Shown here piece after piece: positions 1 through 7,682 of a DNA stretch of 37,470 bases. The stretch comes from Candidatus Ruthenibacterium merdigallinarum. GTDB lineage: Bacteria > Bacillota > Clostridia > Oscillospirales > Ruminococcaceae. Positions within the stretch are counted from its first letter, which is position 1; the number at the start of each line of letters is the position of its first letter. The notes below the pieces were generated by a model, which was not told the DNA's origin, did no database searches, and saw nothing but the letters and a program-made list of their open reading frames with translations. A program made the position numbers and the translations under genes. Location: NCBI GenBank assembly GCA_019113785.1, contig DXGT01000004.1, positions 1-37,470 of the forward strand, written 5' to 3'.

Positions 1-19
1 AGCGCGCGGGAAAAGAGAA

Positions 20-53
20 AAGCCGCCGCGAACGTCATGCGTTCGCGGCGGCG
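20..53 (-). terminator. Probable rho-independent terminator downstream of tRNA-Pro
   Basis: Inverted repeat gccgccgcgaacg/cgttcgcggcggc, followed on the minus strand by a T-rich run (cttttctctttt). Confidence 0.7.
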
Positions 54-130
54 TGGTCGGAGTGAGGAGATTTGAACTCCTGGCCTCTTGGTCCCGAACC
101 AAGCGCGCTACCATCTGCGCTACACCCCGA
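54..130 (-). tRNA. tRNA-Pro(CGG)
   Basis: Reverse complement TCGGGGTGTAGCGCAG...CTTGG-TTCGGGA-CCAAG...GGTTCAAAT-like T arm...CCGACCA. Cloverleaf arms present, anticodon CGG, CCA encoded. Confidence 0.93.
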
Positions 131-133
131 AAG

Positions 134-161
134 AAAACGGCAGCGTCTCGGCTGCCGTTTT
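134..161 (-). terminator. Hairpin between the two tRNA genes (terminator or processing hairpin)
   Basis: aaaacggcag/ctgccgtttt 10-bp stem with 8-nt loop, filling almost all of the 33-bp inter-tRNA gap. Confidence 0.5.
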
Positions 162-163
162 TC

Positions 164-237
164 TGGTTGCGGAAGAAGGATTCGAACCCTCACAATACGA
201 GTCAGAGTCGCAGGTGCTACCATTACACAATTCCGCA
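164..237 (-). tRNA. tRNA-Gln(CTG)
   Basis: Reverse complement TGCGGAATTGTGTAATGGTAGCAC...TGCGA-CTCTGAC-TCGTA...GGTTCGAATCC...TTCCGCAACCA. Anticodon CTG. Confidence 0.9.
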
Positions 238-287
238 TCATGCACTTGTTTGGGGCCGGCGGGATGCCGGCGTCCGAGTGCTTTATT

Positions 288-316
288 ATTATACCGTCCC
301 CCGCCGGCTTTGTCAA
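288..316 (-). promoter_or_regulatory. Consensus SigA-type promoter for the tRNA operon
   Basis: Minus strand TTGACA-17 bp-TATAAT, a perfect consensus, about 50 bp upstream of tRNA-Gln. Confidence 0.85.
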
Positions 317-397
317 GCGCTCTGCGCAAAAAAATCTTCACAGGCCGATACTTTCTGCATCCGGGCCCCGCAAACGGGACGCGCACGGCAAAGGGGC

Positions 398-426
398 TTG
401 CAATTGGCCGCCATTTCGATTACAAT
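398..426 (+). promoter_or_regulatory. Putative SigA promoter for the 462..683 gene
   Basis: TTGCAA-17 bp-TACAAT upstream of the ORF. Confidence 0.6.
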
Positions 427-461
427 GAGCGAGGAAGAATACAAAAGGAAGGTGACGCCAT

Positions 462-683
462 ATGGCAGCATTCACATACGAGATCACCCAGCGCATCGCC
501 GTGCTCTCCCAGAGCCCCAACGGCTGGGAGCGCCAGCTGAACATGGTCAGCTGGAACGGCCGCGAGCCCAAGTACGACATCCGCGATTGGGCGCCCGACA
601 ACGCCAAAATGGGCAAGGGCATCAGCCTGTCTCACGACGAGCTGGCCATTCTCAAGGGCATCCTTGACGACATGGAGCTGTGA
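462..683 (+). CDS. YdbC/PC4-like (transcriptional coactivator p15-type) domain protein
   Basis: 73 aa MAAFTYEITQRIAVLSQSPNGWERQLNMVSWNGREPKYDIRDWAPDNAKMGKGISLS..., resembles YdbC-type PC4 proteins; RBS aaaggaagg. Confidence 0.8.
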   Translation: MAAFTYEITQRIAVLSQSPNGWERQLNMVSWNGREPKYDIRDWAPDNAKMGKGISLSHDELAILKGILDDMEL

Positions 684-697
684 GCGGGAGGCTTTGT

Positions 698-1285
698 ATG
701 GACTACCGCCAGGAATTTATCGAGAGCTTTCGCCGCGACGTGCAGCGCCCCGGCGCCGAGAAGCTGCTGGAGTGGCTGGACACCACCGACTTTTTCACGG
801 CGCCTGCGTCCACGCGCTTTCACGGCGCGTGCGAGAGCGGCCTTGTGCTGCACAGCCTCAACGTGTACAAGTGCATGATGTCCCGCTGGCTCGACCCCGA
901 GACGGACAGCCGCGAGTCGTTTGCGATCGTTTCGCTTTTGCACGACCTGTGCAAGGCGAACTTCTACAAAGCCGGCTTCCGCAACGTGAAGAACGACGCC
1001 ACCGGCCAGTGGGAGCGCGTGCCCAGCTACAGCGTGCAGGACGCTTTCCCCTACGGGCACGGTGAAAAAAGCGTGTATCTGATCGAGCGCTTCATGCGCC
1101 TGAAGCCCGCGGAGGCCATCGCCATCCGCTGGCACATGGGCGGCTTTGACGACGCCGCGCGCGGCGGGTGCTTTGCCATCAGCGAGGCGTACGACGAGTA
1201 CCCGCTGGCCGTGAAGCTGCATCTGTCCGATCTGGAGGCCACGTACCTGCTGGAAAAAGGCACGAGCCGCGTGCGCAACCGCTGA
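698..1285 (+). CDS. HD-domain family hydrolase
   Basis: MDYRQEFIESFRRDVQRPGAEKLLEWLDTTDFFTAPAST...HSLNVY...SLLHDLCKANFY. HD motif present; ATG at 698 preferred over the upstream in-frame ATG at 680. Confidence 0.75.
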   Translation: MDYRQEFIESFRRDVQRPGAEKLLEWLDTTDFFTAPASTRFHGACESGLVLHSLNVYKCMMSRWLDPETDSRESFAIVSLLHDLCKANFYKAGFRNVKNDATGQWERVPSYSVQDAFPYGHGEKSVYLIERFMRLKPAEAIAIRWHMGGFDDAARGGCFAISEAYDEYPLAVKLHLSDLEATYLLEKGTSRVRNR

Positions 1286-1313
1286 AAGCGGCCCGGCAAT
1301 TCCAAACACACAA

Positions 1314-1351
1314 AAGGGCCGCCGCCCGGAAACTTCCGGGCGGCGGCCCTT
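1314..1351. terminator. Bidirectional rho-independent terminator between convergent genes
   Basis: aagggccgccgcccggaa/ttccgggcggcggccctt inverted repeat flanked by A-rich and T-rich tracts. Confidence 0.85.
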
Positions 1352-1388
1352 CCCTTTTGTCCTGACGCCTCTTCCGGCTCCTTGCCCT

Positions 1389-1697
1389 TTACAGGCCCAG
1401 AGCCGCCAGCAGGCGGTCTTTCGGCAGCAGGCCCACGCTGCGCGCGGCCTCCTTGCCGTCGCGGAACAAAACGACAGTCGGGATGCTCATCACGCCGTAG
1501 CGAGCAGCGACGTCCTGCGCCTCGTCCACGTTCAGCTTGCACACGGTCACGTCCGTGCGCTCATCCGCGATCTGGCGGATGGTCGGCGCCAGCATGCGGC
1601 ACGGGCCGCACCACGGGGCCCAAAAATCCACGAGGACGGCGCCTTTCGCCTGCTCCACGTTCTGCGCAAAGTTCTGCGCGGTCAGTTCTTTTTCCAT
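1389..1697 (-). CDS. trxA: Thioredoxin
   Basis: MEKELTAQNFAQNVEQAKGAVLVDFWAPWCGPCRMLAPTIRQIADE..., WCGPC active site. Confidence 0.95.
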   Translation of the reverse strand: MEKELTAQNFAQNVEQAKGAVLVDFWAPWCGPCRMLAPTIRQIADERTDVTVCKLNVDEAQDVAARYGVMSIPTVVLFRDGKEAARSVGLLPKDRLLAALGL

Positions 1698-1726
1698 CGG
1701 TTCTCTCCGCCTTTCTTGAATCAAAA

Positions 1727-3208
1727 TCAGTCTTGCCCCAGCATCGCGTTCAGCGTTGCCAGCAGCTGCGCGGTCGCGCTCTGCACACTGTGCGGCGCAT
1801 CCTCCTGCGCGCTGCGGCGCGCCGGCGGGATGGGCGCCGAATCCGGGATGACGACCTCTTCCTCCACCAGCGGCGCGTCCTGCACGGGCGGCTGCGGCTG
1901 TGTGAGGGGCGCGGCCGGGTCGAACGGCTGCGACAGCGGCGCGATGGGCGCCACGGGCGTGGGGCGCGGCACATAGGGCCGCGCCTGCTGCGCCGAAGCC
2001 GCAGGCGGCGCGGGCGGCGTGTGCACGCCGCGGCGCGCGGCCTCCTCATCGGTGAGATACGGCGGCGTGTGCGGCACGCCCTGCTCAAACGGGGCGAACG
2101 GCCTTGCCAGCGGACGGTGCGGCGCAGCCGCGGGCTGCGCTGCAAGCGGCGCGTCCGGCTGCGGGGCCGAGAACGAGCGCCCCGGCACGCCGCAGGCGCC
2201 TGCCGGCTGCGCGCGGCGCGCCTGCCAGTACAGCGCATCGCCGCGCCCGGCGTCCAAATCCTTTGCGGCGGCTGCCGCGCCGGTCTTTTCCTTTTCGCGG
2301 GCCTCGGCCGCGCCGGGCACCTGCGCCTGCAGGCCGTGCAGGCCGCGCTCGGCGCTTTGCAGCGCCAGCGTCACGTCCTGCGCCGCACGGCGCAGCCCGC
2401 CGGCCGCCGCCTCCACTTGCGCGTCCACGTCGGCCATCTGCGCCTTCAGCACCGTGATGCTGGCGGCGATGCCGTCCACGGCCTGCGCCAGCTGTTCGCG
2501 CGTGCGCACGCTCTCGGTTTTCGCCCTTGCGCCCAGCAGCTCCGCTTCGCGCCGCGCGGCCGCCAGCTCGCCCGCGGCCGCCTGGCGTGCGTCGGCCGCG
2601 TCGCGCTGGGCCTCGGCCACGATGGCGTCGGCCGTCCGGCGCGCCTCGCTCAGCGTCTGCTGCGCCTGCTCGGCCGCCTTTTTCGCGTCGGCGTCGGCGC
2701 TGGCCATCTTGGTGCGGATGGCCTCGTCCGCGCGCCGCATGGCGTCGTTGGCGTCCTTCAGCTCGCGTTCGCGCTGCGTCAGCTCGCTGTCCAGCCGCTC
2801 GATCTCCTTGTGCAGCACCTGGTTGTCGCGGCGCAGCGCCTCGTTCTCCGCCCGGCAGGTGTGCAGGCACTGCTCCAGCTCGTCCCGGCTGGCCTGCGTC
2901 TGCTCCAGGCGCGCTTTCATGCCACGCGTCTGGGCCGCGGCCTCCTCGGCCTTTTTCTTCTGGGCCTCCAGCTCTTTGCAGGTTTGGTCGGCCGAGCGCA
3001 CCAGCTGCGAGGAGTCCTCCTGCACGCGCGCCAGCTCGGCGCGCATTTTGTCGATGGTCTCGCCCAGCGCGCGCGCCTTTTCGGCGTTGGCCGCCGAGAT
3101 GCGCTCGATGTAGGCCAGCACCTCTTCCCGGTTAAAGCCCAGCACCTGCGTGCGGAACACCTGCCCCGGCCCGTTTTGCCCGGCCGAAACGCGATCGTCC
3201 TCGCGCAT
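1727..3208 (-). CDS. DivIVA-domain coiled-coil protein
   Basis: N-terminal VFRTQVLGFNREEVLAYIERISAANAEKARALGE, long Ala/Glu/Arg coiled coil, Pro-rich C-terminal part. ATG at 3208 has GGAGG 7 nt upstream. Confidence 0.8.
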   Translation of the reverse strand: MREDDRVSAGQNGPGQVFRTQVLGFNREEVLAYIERISAANAEKARALGETIDKMRAELARVQEDSSQLVRSADQTCKELEAQKKKAEEAAAQTRGMKARLEQTQASRDELEQCLHTCRAENEALRRDNQVLHKEIERLDSELTQRERELKDANDAMRRADEAIRTKMASADADAKKAAEQAQQTLSEARRTADAIVAEAQRDAADARQAAAGELAAARREAELLGARAKTESVRTREQLAQAVDGIAASITVLKAQMADVDAQVEAAAGGLRRAAQDVTLALQSAERGLHGLQAQVPGAAEAREKEKTGAAAAAKDLDAGRGDALYWQARRAQPAGACGVPGRSFSAPQPDAPLAAQPAAAPHRPLARPFAPFEQGVPHTPPYLTDEEAARRGVHTPPAPPAASAQQARPYVPRPTPVAPIAPLSQPFDPAAPLTQPQPPVQDAPLVEEEVVIPDSAPIPPARRSAQEDAPHSVQSATAQLLATLNAMLGQD

Positions 3209-3278
3209 ACGCACGCCTCCTCCCCTGATGATTCCCCGGATGCGCCGCTGCTATGCGCGGCGCATCGAATGGCAAAAA

Positions 3279-3306
3279 CGCGGGGCTTTTGTGCAAAAGC
3301 CCCGCG
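3279..3306 (-). terminator. Rho-independent terminator immediately after ftsZ
   Basis: cgcggggctttt/aaaagccccgcg stem followed on the minus strand by TTTTT. Confidence 0.85.
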
Positions 3307-3312
3307 GCGGTG

Positions 3313-4467
3313 TCAGTTGTTGCGGTTGTTCAGCAGCTTGAGGATCTCGTCGATGCCCTCGTCGAAGCCCTTGTCCGGGTCCTCCTGCGGCTGCGGCGCA
3401 GGCGCGGGGGCCGGCTGCGGCTGCACCGGGGCCTGCACGGGCTGCGCGGGCGCGGCGGCGGGCTGCGGCTCGGAGCCGAACACGTAGCCGGGCTGCATGG
3501 CGTCCTCCGGGTTCGCGTCGAAGCCCGTGGCGATGACCGTGATGCACATCTCGTCCTTGAGCGACTCGTCAAACGCGGCGCCCCAGATGATGTTCGCGTC
3601 CGGATGGGCGGAGTTCGTGATCTGGGTGGCGGCCTTCTCGACGTCCTCGAGGCCGATGTCGGGCGAGGCGGTGATGTTGATGATCACGCCGCGCGCGCCG
3701 GCGATGCTCGTCTCCAGCAGCGGGCTGGAAACGGCCGCGCTGGCGGCCTCCTCGGCCTTGTTGGGGCCCTTGGCGGAACCCACGCCCATGTGGGCGTAGC
3801 CGGCGTCCTTCATGATGCTGCGCACGTCGGCGAAGTCGAGGTTGATGAACGCGGCGGTGTTGATGAGCGCGGAAATGCTCTCGACGCCCTGGCGCAGCAC
3901 GTTGTCCGCGGCCTCAAAGGCGTTGAGCAGCGTGATCTTCTCTTTGCTGATGAGCTTCAAGCGCTCGTTCGGGATGACGATCAGGGAATCGACGCGATCC
4001 AGCAGGCCGCCGATGCCGATCTCGGCCATGTTCATTTTGCGCTTGCCCTCAAAGGCGAAGGGCTTGGTGACGATGCCCACCGTCAGGATGCCCTGCTCCT
4101 TCGCGACCTCGGCCACGACGGGCGCTGCGCCCGTGCCGGTGCCGCCGCCCATGCCGGCGGTGATGAAGGCCATCTGCGCGCCCTTGAGCGCGTTCGCGAT
4201 CTCGTCGCGGCTCTCCTCGGCGCTGCGCTGGCCGACCTCGGGGTCGGCGCCGGCGCCGCGGCCCTTGGTCAGCTTGGCGCCCAGCTGCACCTTCATGGTG
4301 GCGTTCGACTTCAGCAACGCCTGCTGGTCGGTGTTCATGCTGATGAACTCGACGCCGCGCAGCCCGCTCTGGACCATGCGGTTCACGGCGTTGCCGCCGC
4401 CGCCGCCCACGCCGACCACTTTGATATTCGTAATATTTTGCAGTTCTTCATCGAGGATGAACGCCAC
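3313..4467 (-). CDS. ftsZ: Cell division protein FtsZ
   Basis: GVGGGGGNAVNRM, GMGGGTGTGAAPVVAEVAKE tubulin signature; GTG start, RBS aggggg. Confidence 0.98.
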   Translation of the reverse strand: MAFILDEELQNITNIKVVGVGGGGGNAVNRMVQSGLRGVEFISMNTDQQALLKSNATMKVQLGAKLTKGRGAGADPEVGQRSAEESRDEIANALKGAQMAFITAGMGGGTGTGAAPVVAEVAKEQGILTVGIVTKPFAFEGKRKMNMAEIGIGGLLDRVDSLIVIPNERLKLISKEKITLLNAFEAADNVLRQGVESISALINTAAFINLDFADVRSIMKDAGYAHMGVGSAKGPNKAEEAASAAVSSPLLETSIAGARGVIINITASPDIGLEDVEKAATQITNSAHPDANIIWGAAFDESLKDEMCITVIATGFDANPEDAMQPGYVFGSEPQPAAAPAQPVQAPVQPQPAPAPAPQPQEDPDKGFDEGIDEILKLLNNRNN

Positions 4468-4524
4468 GACAAATTCCCCCTAAAAGACATTTTCAACACT
4501 TACAAACAGCTTGCGCTAAGTATA

Positions 4525-4553
4525 AGAATATCAGATTTATGCTTCGATTTCAA
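4525..4553 (-). promoter_or_regulatory. Putative SigA promoter for ftsZ
   Basis: Minus strand TTGAAA-17 bp-TATTCT in the ftsQ-ftsZ intergenic region. Confidence 0.65.
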
Positions 4554-4588
4554 TACTAAACGTAAATTTTTGGCGCAAAAAGCCGCGC

Positions 4589-6094
4589 TCACGCCGCCAA
4601 AGCGCCGGAGGAGGCGGACGAAGCGTCCCCCGAGGCCGAAGAAGCGGACGTGGAATCCCCGCCTGCCGCGGCGGACGAAGCGTCCGTGCGCGCGACGTGC
4701 GTCACTTCGGTGCTGCCCGCGCGGAACGTGGCCTTGCCGCGCCCCTCGTCGCTGCGGCTCGACACGTCCAGGATGCCCGTGTCCGTGTCGGACAAACTGT
4801 CCTCGGTCTGCGGCGTCACCAGCCGCCAGGCCCAGTCGACTTTGTAGGCCATGTCGTTGGCCGTGCCCAGCACGATGCGCACGCGCCCGTCGTACAGCAC
4901 GTTCAGCTCCAGCGTGTCGGTGAGGTCGATCTCCGTCACGGGCGCAAGGCCCGTTTGCTCCAGCGCGGCGACGATCGTCTGAAGGGCCGAGAGCTTCTCC
5001 GCGCTGTCCAACGCCAGCGCCTCGCCGGGCACGGCGTTTTTCGCCAGCGCGCCTGTGATGCGCGCCGCGGGCTTGTCCGGTTCCTGCGCGGCGAGCGCCA
5101 GCACCTTGCCTTTGCGCGAGACGACGGCCCACGCGCCCTCCTGCGTCTGCACGCGCCACGCCTCCTCGGCCGGCTGCACGCGGATGAGCACCTCGTCGGG
5201 CAGGCGGCGCTCGATTGTGACGTTTTCGAGATACGGCAGCGCTTTTTCAATGCGCTGCTGCGCCTGCTGCGCGCTGAAGCCGAACAGGTTGCCGCCCAGC
5301 GGCTCGCCGAAGGCCGCGGCGATCTGCTCGTCCGAATAGGCGGTGCCGCCCTCCGGCTGCTCGACGCGCACCGTCTGGATGCGGAACAGGAACACCGATG
5401 CGCCCAGCGCGCACGCGGCCACGAGCGCCGCGATGAGCAGCGCCAGGCCCGCGCGCTTTGCGATGCGCCGGCGGCGCACCTGCTCGGGCGTGAGGGGCGG
5501 CGCGTTCTGCTTTTTTTCGCGCCGCAGGCGCCAAAAGCGCGCCCATGCGCTCTCGCGCGGGGGCTGCGGCGCGCGTTTTTTCCGTTTCGGCGCGCGCGGC
5601 GGCGCGGCGTTTTTCTGCGCCTGCCCTGCCGGCGGCCGCCGGTTCTGTGCGCCGCGGTTTTGCACGCCGCGCCCTTGCTCGCCCAGGCGCTCCGGCGCGC
5701 TGCGGCCCGCGCCCTGCGCGCGGCGCGGGGCGTCCGTGCGCTGCCCGCCGCCCGCCGGCCGCCGGCTTTGCGCCTGTGCGGACATGGGCGGCGCGCTGCG
5801 CGCTGCGGCCGTGTTTTGGGGCGCGCGGTTCGCGCCCTGCGCCGGCGCGGGCGTATCCGGCGCGCTGCGCGCCGCGCCCTGCGCGCCGGACGACGCGCGG
5901 TATGTAAAGTCGAGCCGGTCGGGCGATGAGCGGCGCGCGCTGCGCCCGCGCTGCGCGCCGTAGTCGATCGGCGCGGGGGCCGATCGGCGCGCGGCGCCGG
6001 TATTGCGCTCGTCGAACACGGGCGGAGGCGGCGTGCGCCTGCGGGGTGTTTCCTCATGCGGGAACACCGGTCTCTTCGGTGTCTTTCCTGCCAC
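4589..6094 (-). CDS. ftsQ: Cell division protein FtsQ/DivIB
   Basis: Arg/Pro/Ala-rich cytoplasmic N-terminus, one TM (AGLALLIAALVAACALGASVFLF), POTRA-like region (FGEPLGGNLFGFSAQQAQQRIEKALPYLENVTIERRLPDEVLIRV). GTG start, RBS aaaggagg. Confidence 0.88.
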   Translation of the reverse strand: MAGKTPKRPVFPHEETPRRRTPPPPVFDERNTGAARRSAPAPIDYGAQRGRSARRSSPDRLDFTYRASSGAQGAARSAPDTPAPAQGANRAPQNTAAARSAPPMSAQAQSRRPAGGGQRTDAPRRAQGAGRSAPERLGEQGRGVQNRGAQNRRPPAGQAQKNAAPPRAPKRKKRAPQPPRESAWARFWRLRREKKQNAPPLTPEQVRRRRIAKRAGLALLIAALVAACALGASVFLFRIQTVRVEQPEGGTAYSDEQIAAAFGEPLGGNLFGFSAQQAQQRIEKALPYLENVTIERRLPDEVLIRVQPAEEAWRVQTQEGAWAVVSRKGKVLALAAQEPDKPAARITGALAKNAVPGEALALDSAEKLSALQTIVAALEQTGLAPVTEIDLTDTLELNVLYDGRVRIVLGTANDMAYKVDWAWRLVTPQTEDSLSDTDTGILDVSSRSDEGRGKATFRAGSTEVTHVARTDASSAAAGGDSTSASSASGDASSASSGALAA

Positions 6095-6129
6095 GTGCGC
6101 CGCCTCCTTTCCTCTTGTTTCTTCCTATT

Positions 6130-6159
6130 ATTATACGACAACTATGGCTATGCTTCCAA
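6130..6159 (-). promoter_or_regulatory. Putative SigA promoter for ftsQ
   Basis: Minus strand TTGGAA-18 bp-TATAAT. Confidence 0.6.
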
Positions 6160-6179
6160 CGGTCGCCGCGCCCGGGCGC

Positions 6180-7487
6180 TCAGGTGGCGCAGGGCGCGTT
6201 TTCAAACAGCGGGCGCTGCGCGCGGCGCACATAGCCCGCGTCGGCCCCGAGCGAGGCCAGCGTCCCTGCCAGATCTTCATATCCGCGCGCGATATGCGCG
6301 GCCCCGGCGATGACGCTCTCGCCCTCGGCCTGCAGCGCCGCCAGCACGAGTGCCGCCCCGCCGCGCAGGTCCGGCGCGCACACCTGCGCGCCGGCAAGGC
6401 GCGGCACGCCCTGCACGCAGATGGTGCGCCCCTGCACGCCGCACGCCGCACGCATGGCCGCAAAGCCCTGCGCGCAGGCAAAGCGCCGCTCAAAGATCGT
6501 GTCCGTGATGAGCGTTGCTCCCTCGGCCCGCAGCATGGCGGCGGCCAAAAGCGGCGCTGAGTCCGTGGGCAGCGCCGGGTGCACGTCCGTCACCAGCGCG
6601 CCGGGCGCGTGCAGCGCTCCCGTTCGCCGCAGCGAGACGGCGTCTTCGCGCCGGACAACCTCGCACCCCGCGCGCCGCAGCGCACGCAGCAGGGCCGCAC
6701 AGTCCTGCGCGCGGGCGCCGCGCAGCGTCACGCTGCCGCCGCAGCCCGCCACGGCGCACAGCAGCGTGGCGGTGAAGATGCGGTCCGGGCAGATGCGAAA
6801 GCGCGCGCCCTGCAAAAGCGGCCGGCCGCGGATACGCATGCGGCGCGTGCCCGCGCCCGTGATGCACGCCCCCGCGCACGACAGAAAGCGCGCCAGATCC
6901 ACGACCTCCGGCTCCACGGCGCAGCCGTCCAGCACCGTCTGGCCGCGCGCGCAGCACGCCGCCATCAAAAGCGTCTCGGTGGCGCCCACGCTGGGAAAAC
7001 GCAGCGCGATGTGCGCGCCACGCAGGCCCTGCGGGGCCGTCACCGTCAGCTGCGCGCCGTCCTCCTCCACATTCGCCCCCATCGCGGCAAGGCCCGCGAG
7101 GTGCATGTCGATGGGCCGCGCGCCGAGGTTGCACCCGCCGGGCGCGGTGATAGACGCGCGCCCCGTGCGCGCCAGAAGCGGCGCCAGGAAAAACAGCGAC
7201 GAGCGCATGCGCCGCATCAAAGGCGGCGGCACCTCGCTGGCGGGGGCCTGCGCCGGCAGGATGGCCAGCGCGCGCTCGCCCGCCAGCACACGGCAGCCCA
7301 GGCTTTGCAGGATGCGCGCCGCGCACGCCACGTCCGACAGCTGCGGCACATTTTCCAGCACCACGCGCTGCTCGCATAAAAGCGACGCCGCCATGATGGG
7401 CAAAACGCTGTTCTTCGCCCCCGGCACCGTCACCTGTCCGTACAGCGGCACAGCGCCGCGCACCCTGATTCCCTCCATCACGCGCAC
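6180..7487 (-). CDS. murA: UDP-N-acetylglucosamine 1-carboxyvinyltransferase
   Basis: PGAKNSVLPIMAASLL, PGGCNLGARPIDMH (catalytic Cys region), PTDSAP, IARGYEDL motifs. Confidence 0.92.
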   Translation of the reverse strand: MRVMEGIRVRGAVPLYGQVTVPGAKNSVLPIMAASLLCEQRVVLENVPQLSDVACAARILQSLGCRVLAGERALAILPAQAPASEVPPPLMRRMRSSLFFLAPLLARTGRASITAPGGCNLGARPIDMHLAGLAAMGANVEEDGAQLTVTAPQGLRGAHIALRFPSVGATETLLMAACCARGQTVLDGCAVEPEVVDLARFLSCAGACITGAGTRRMRIRGRPLLQGARFRICPDRIFTATLLCAVAGCGGSVTLRGARAQDCAALLRALRRAGCEVVRREDAVSLRRTGALHAPGALVTDVHPALPTDSAPLLAAAMLRAEGATLITDTIFERRFACAQGFAAMRAACGVQGRTICVQGVPRLAGAQVCAPDLRGGAALVLAALQAEGESVIAGAAHIARGYEDLAGTLASLGADAGYVRRAQRPLFENAPCAT

Positions 7488-7682
7488 CCCATTCCCCGCA
7501 AAGTCCGACGCGCGGCCCGCCTGGCCGGCATCTGACCCATGCTATGAGAAAACGGGCGTTTTGGTGCGCAAAACGCGCATCTTTTGGCTGCGGCGCGCAA
7601 AAAGCGCCGCGCCGCGCGAAGGGGTGCGCGGGCCTGCGGACGCCCTGCGGCGCCGCACTATTGCGAAAGCAGCGCGCCGGGT

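Noticed and set aside
1382-3487. 701-aa plus-strand ORF
   Set aside because: Antisense to trxA and the DivIVA-like gene; Arg/Gly/Ala composition typical of GC-rich shadow ORFs; no recognisable domain.
7488-7682. Hidden gene or ncRNA in the murG-murA gap
   Set aside because: Several GC-rich inverted repeats (for example gcggcgc/gcgccgc and cgttttg/caaaacg) but no convincing promoter/terminator pair or ORF; insufficient evidence for an ncRNA call.
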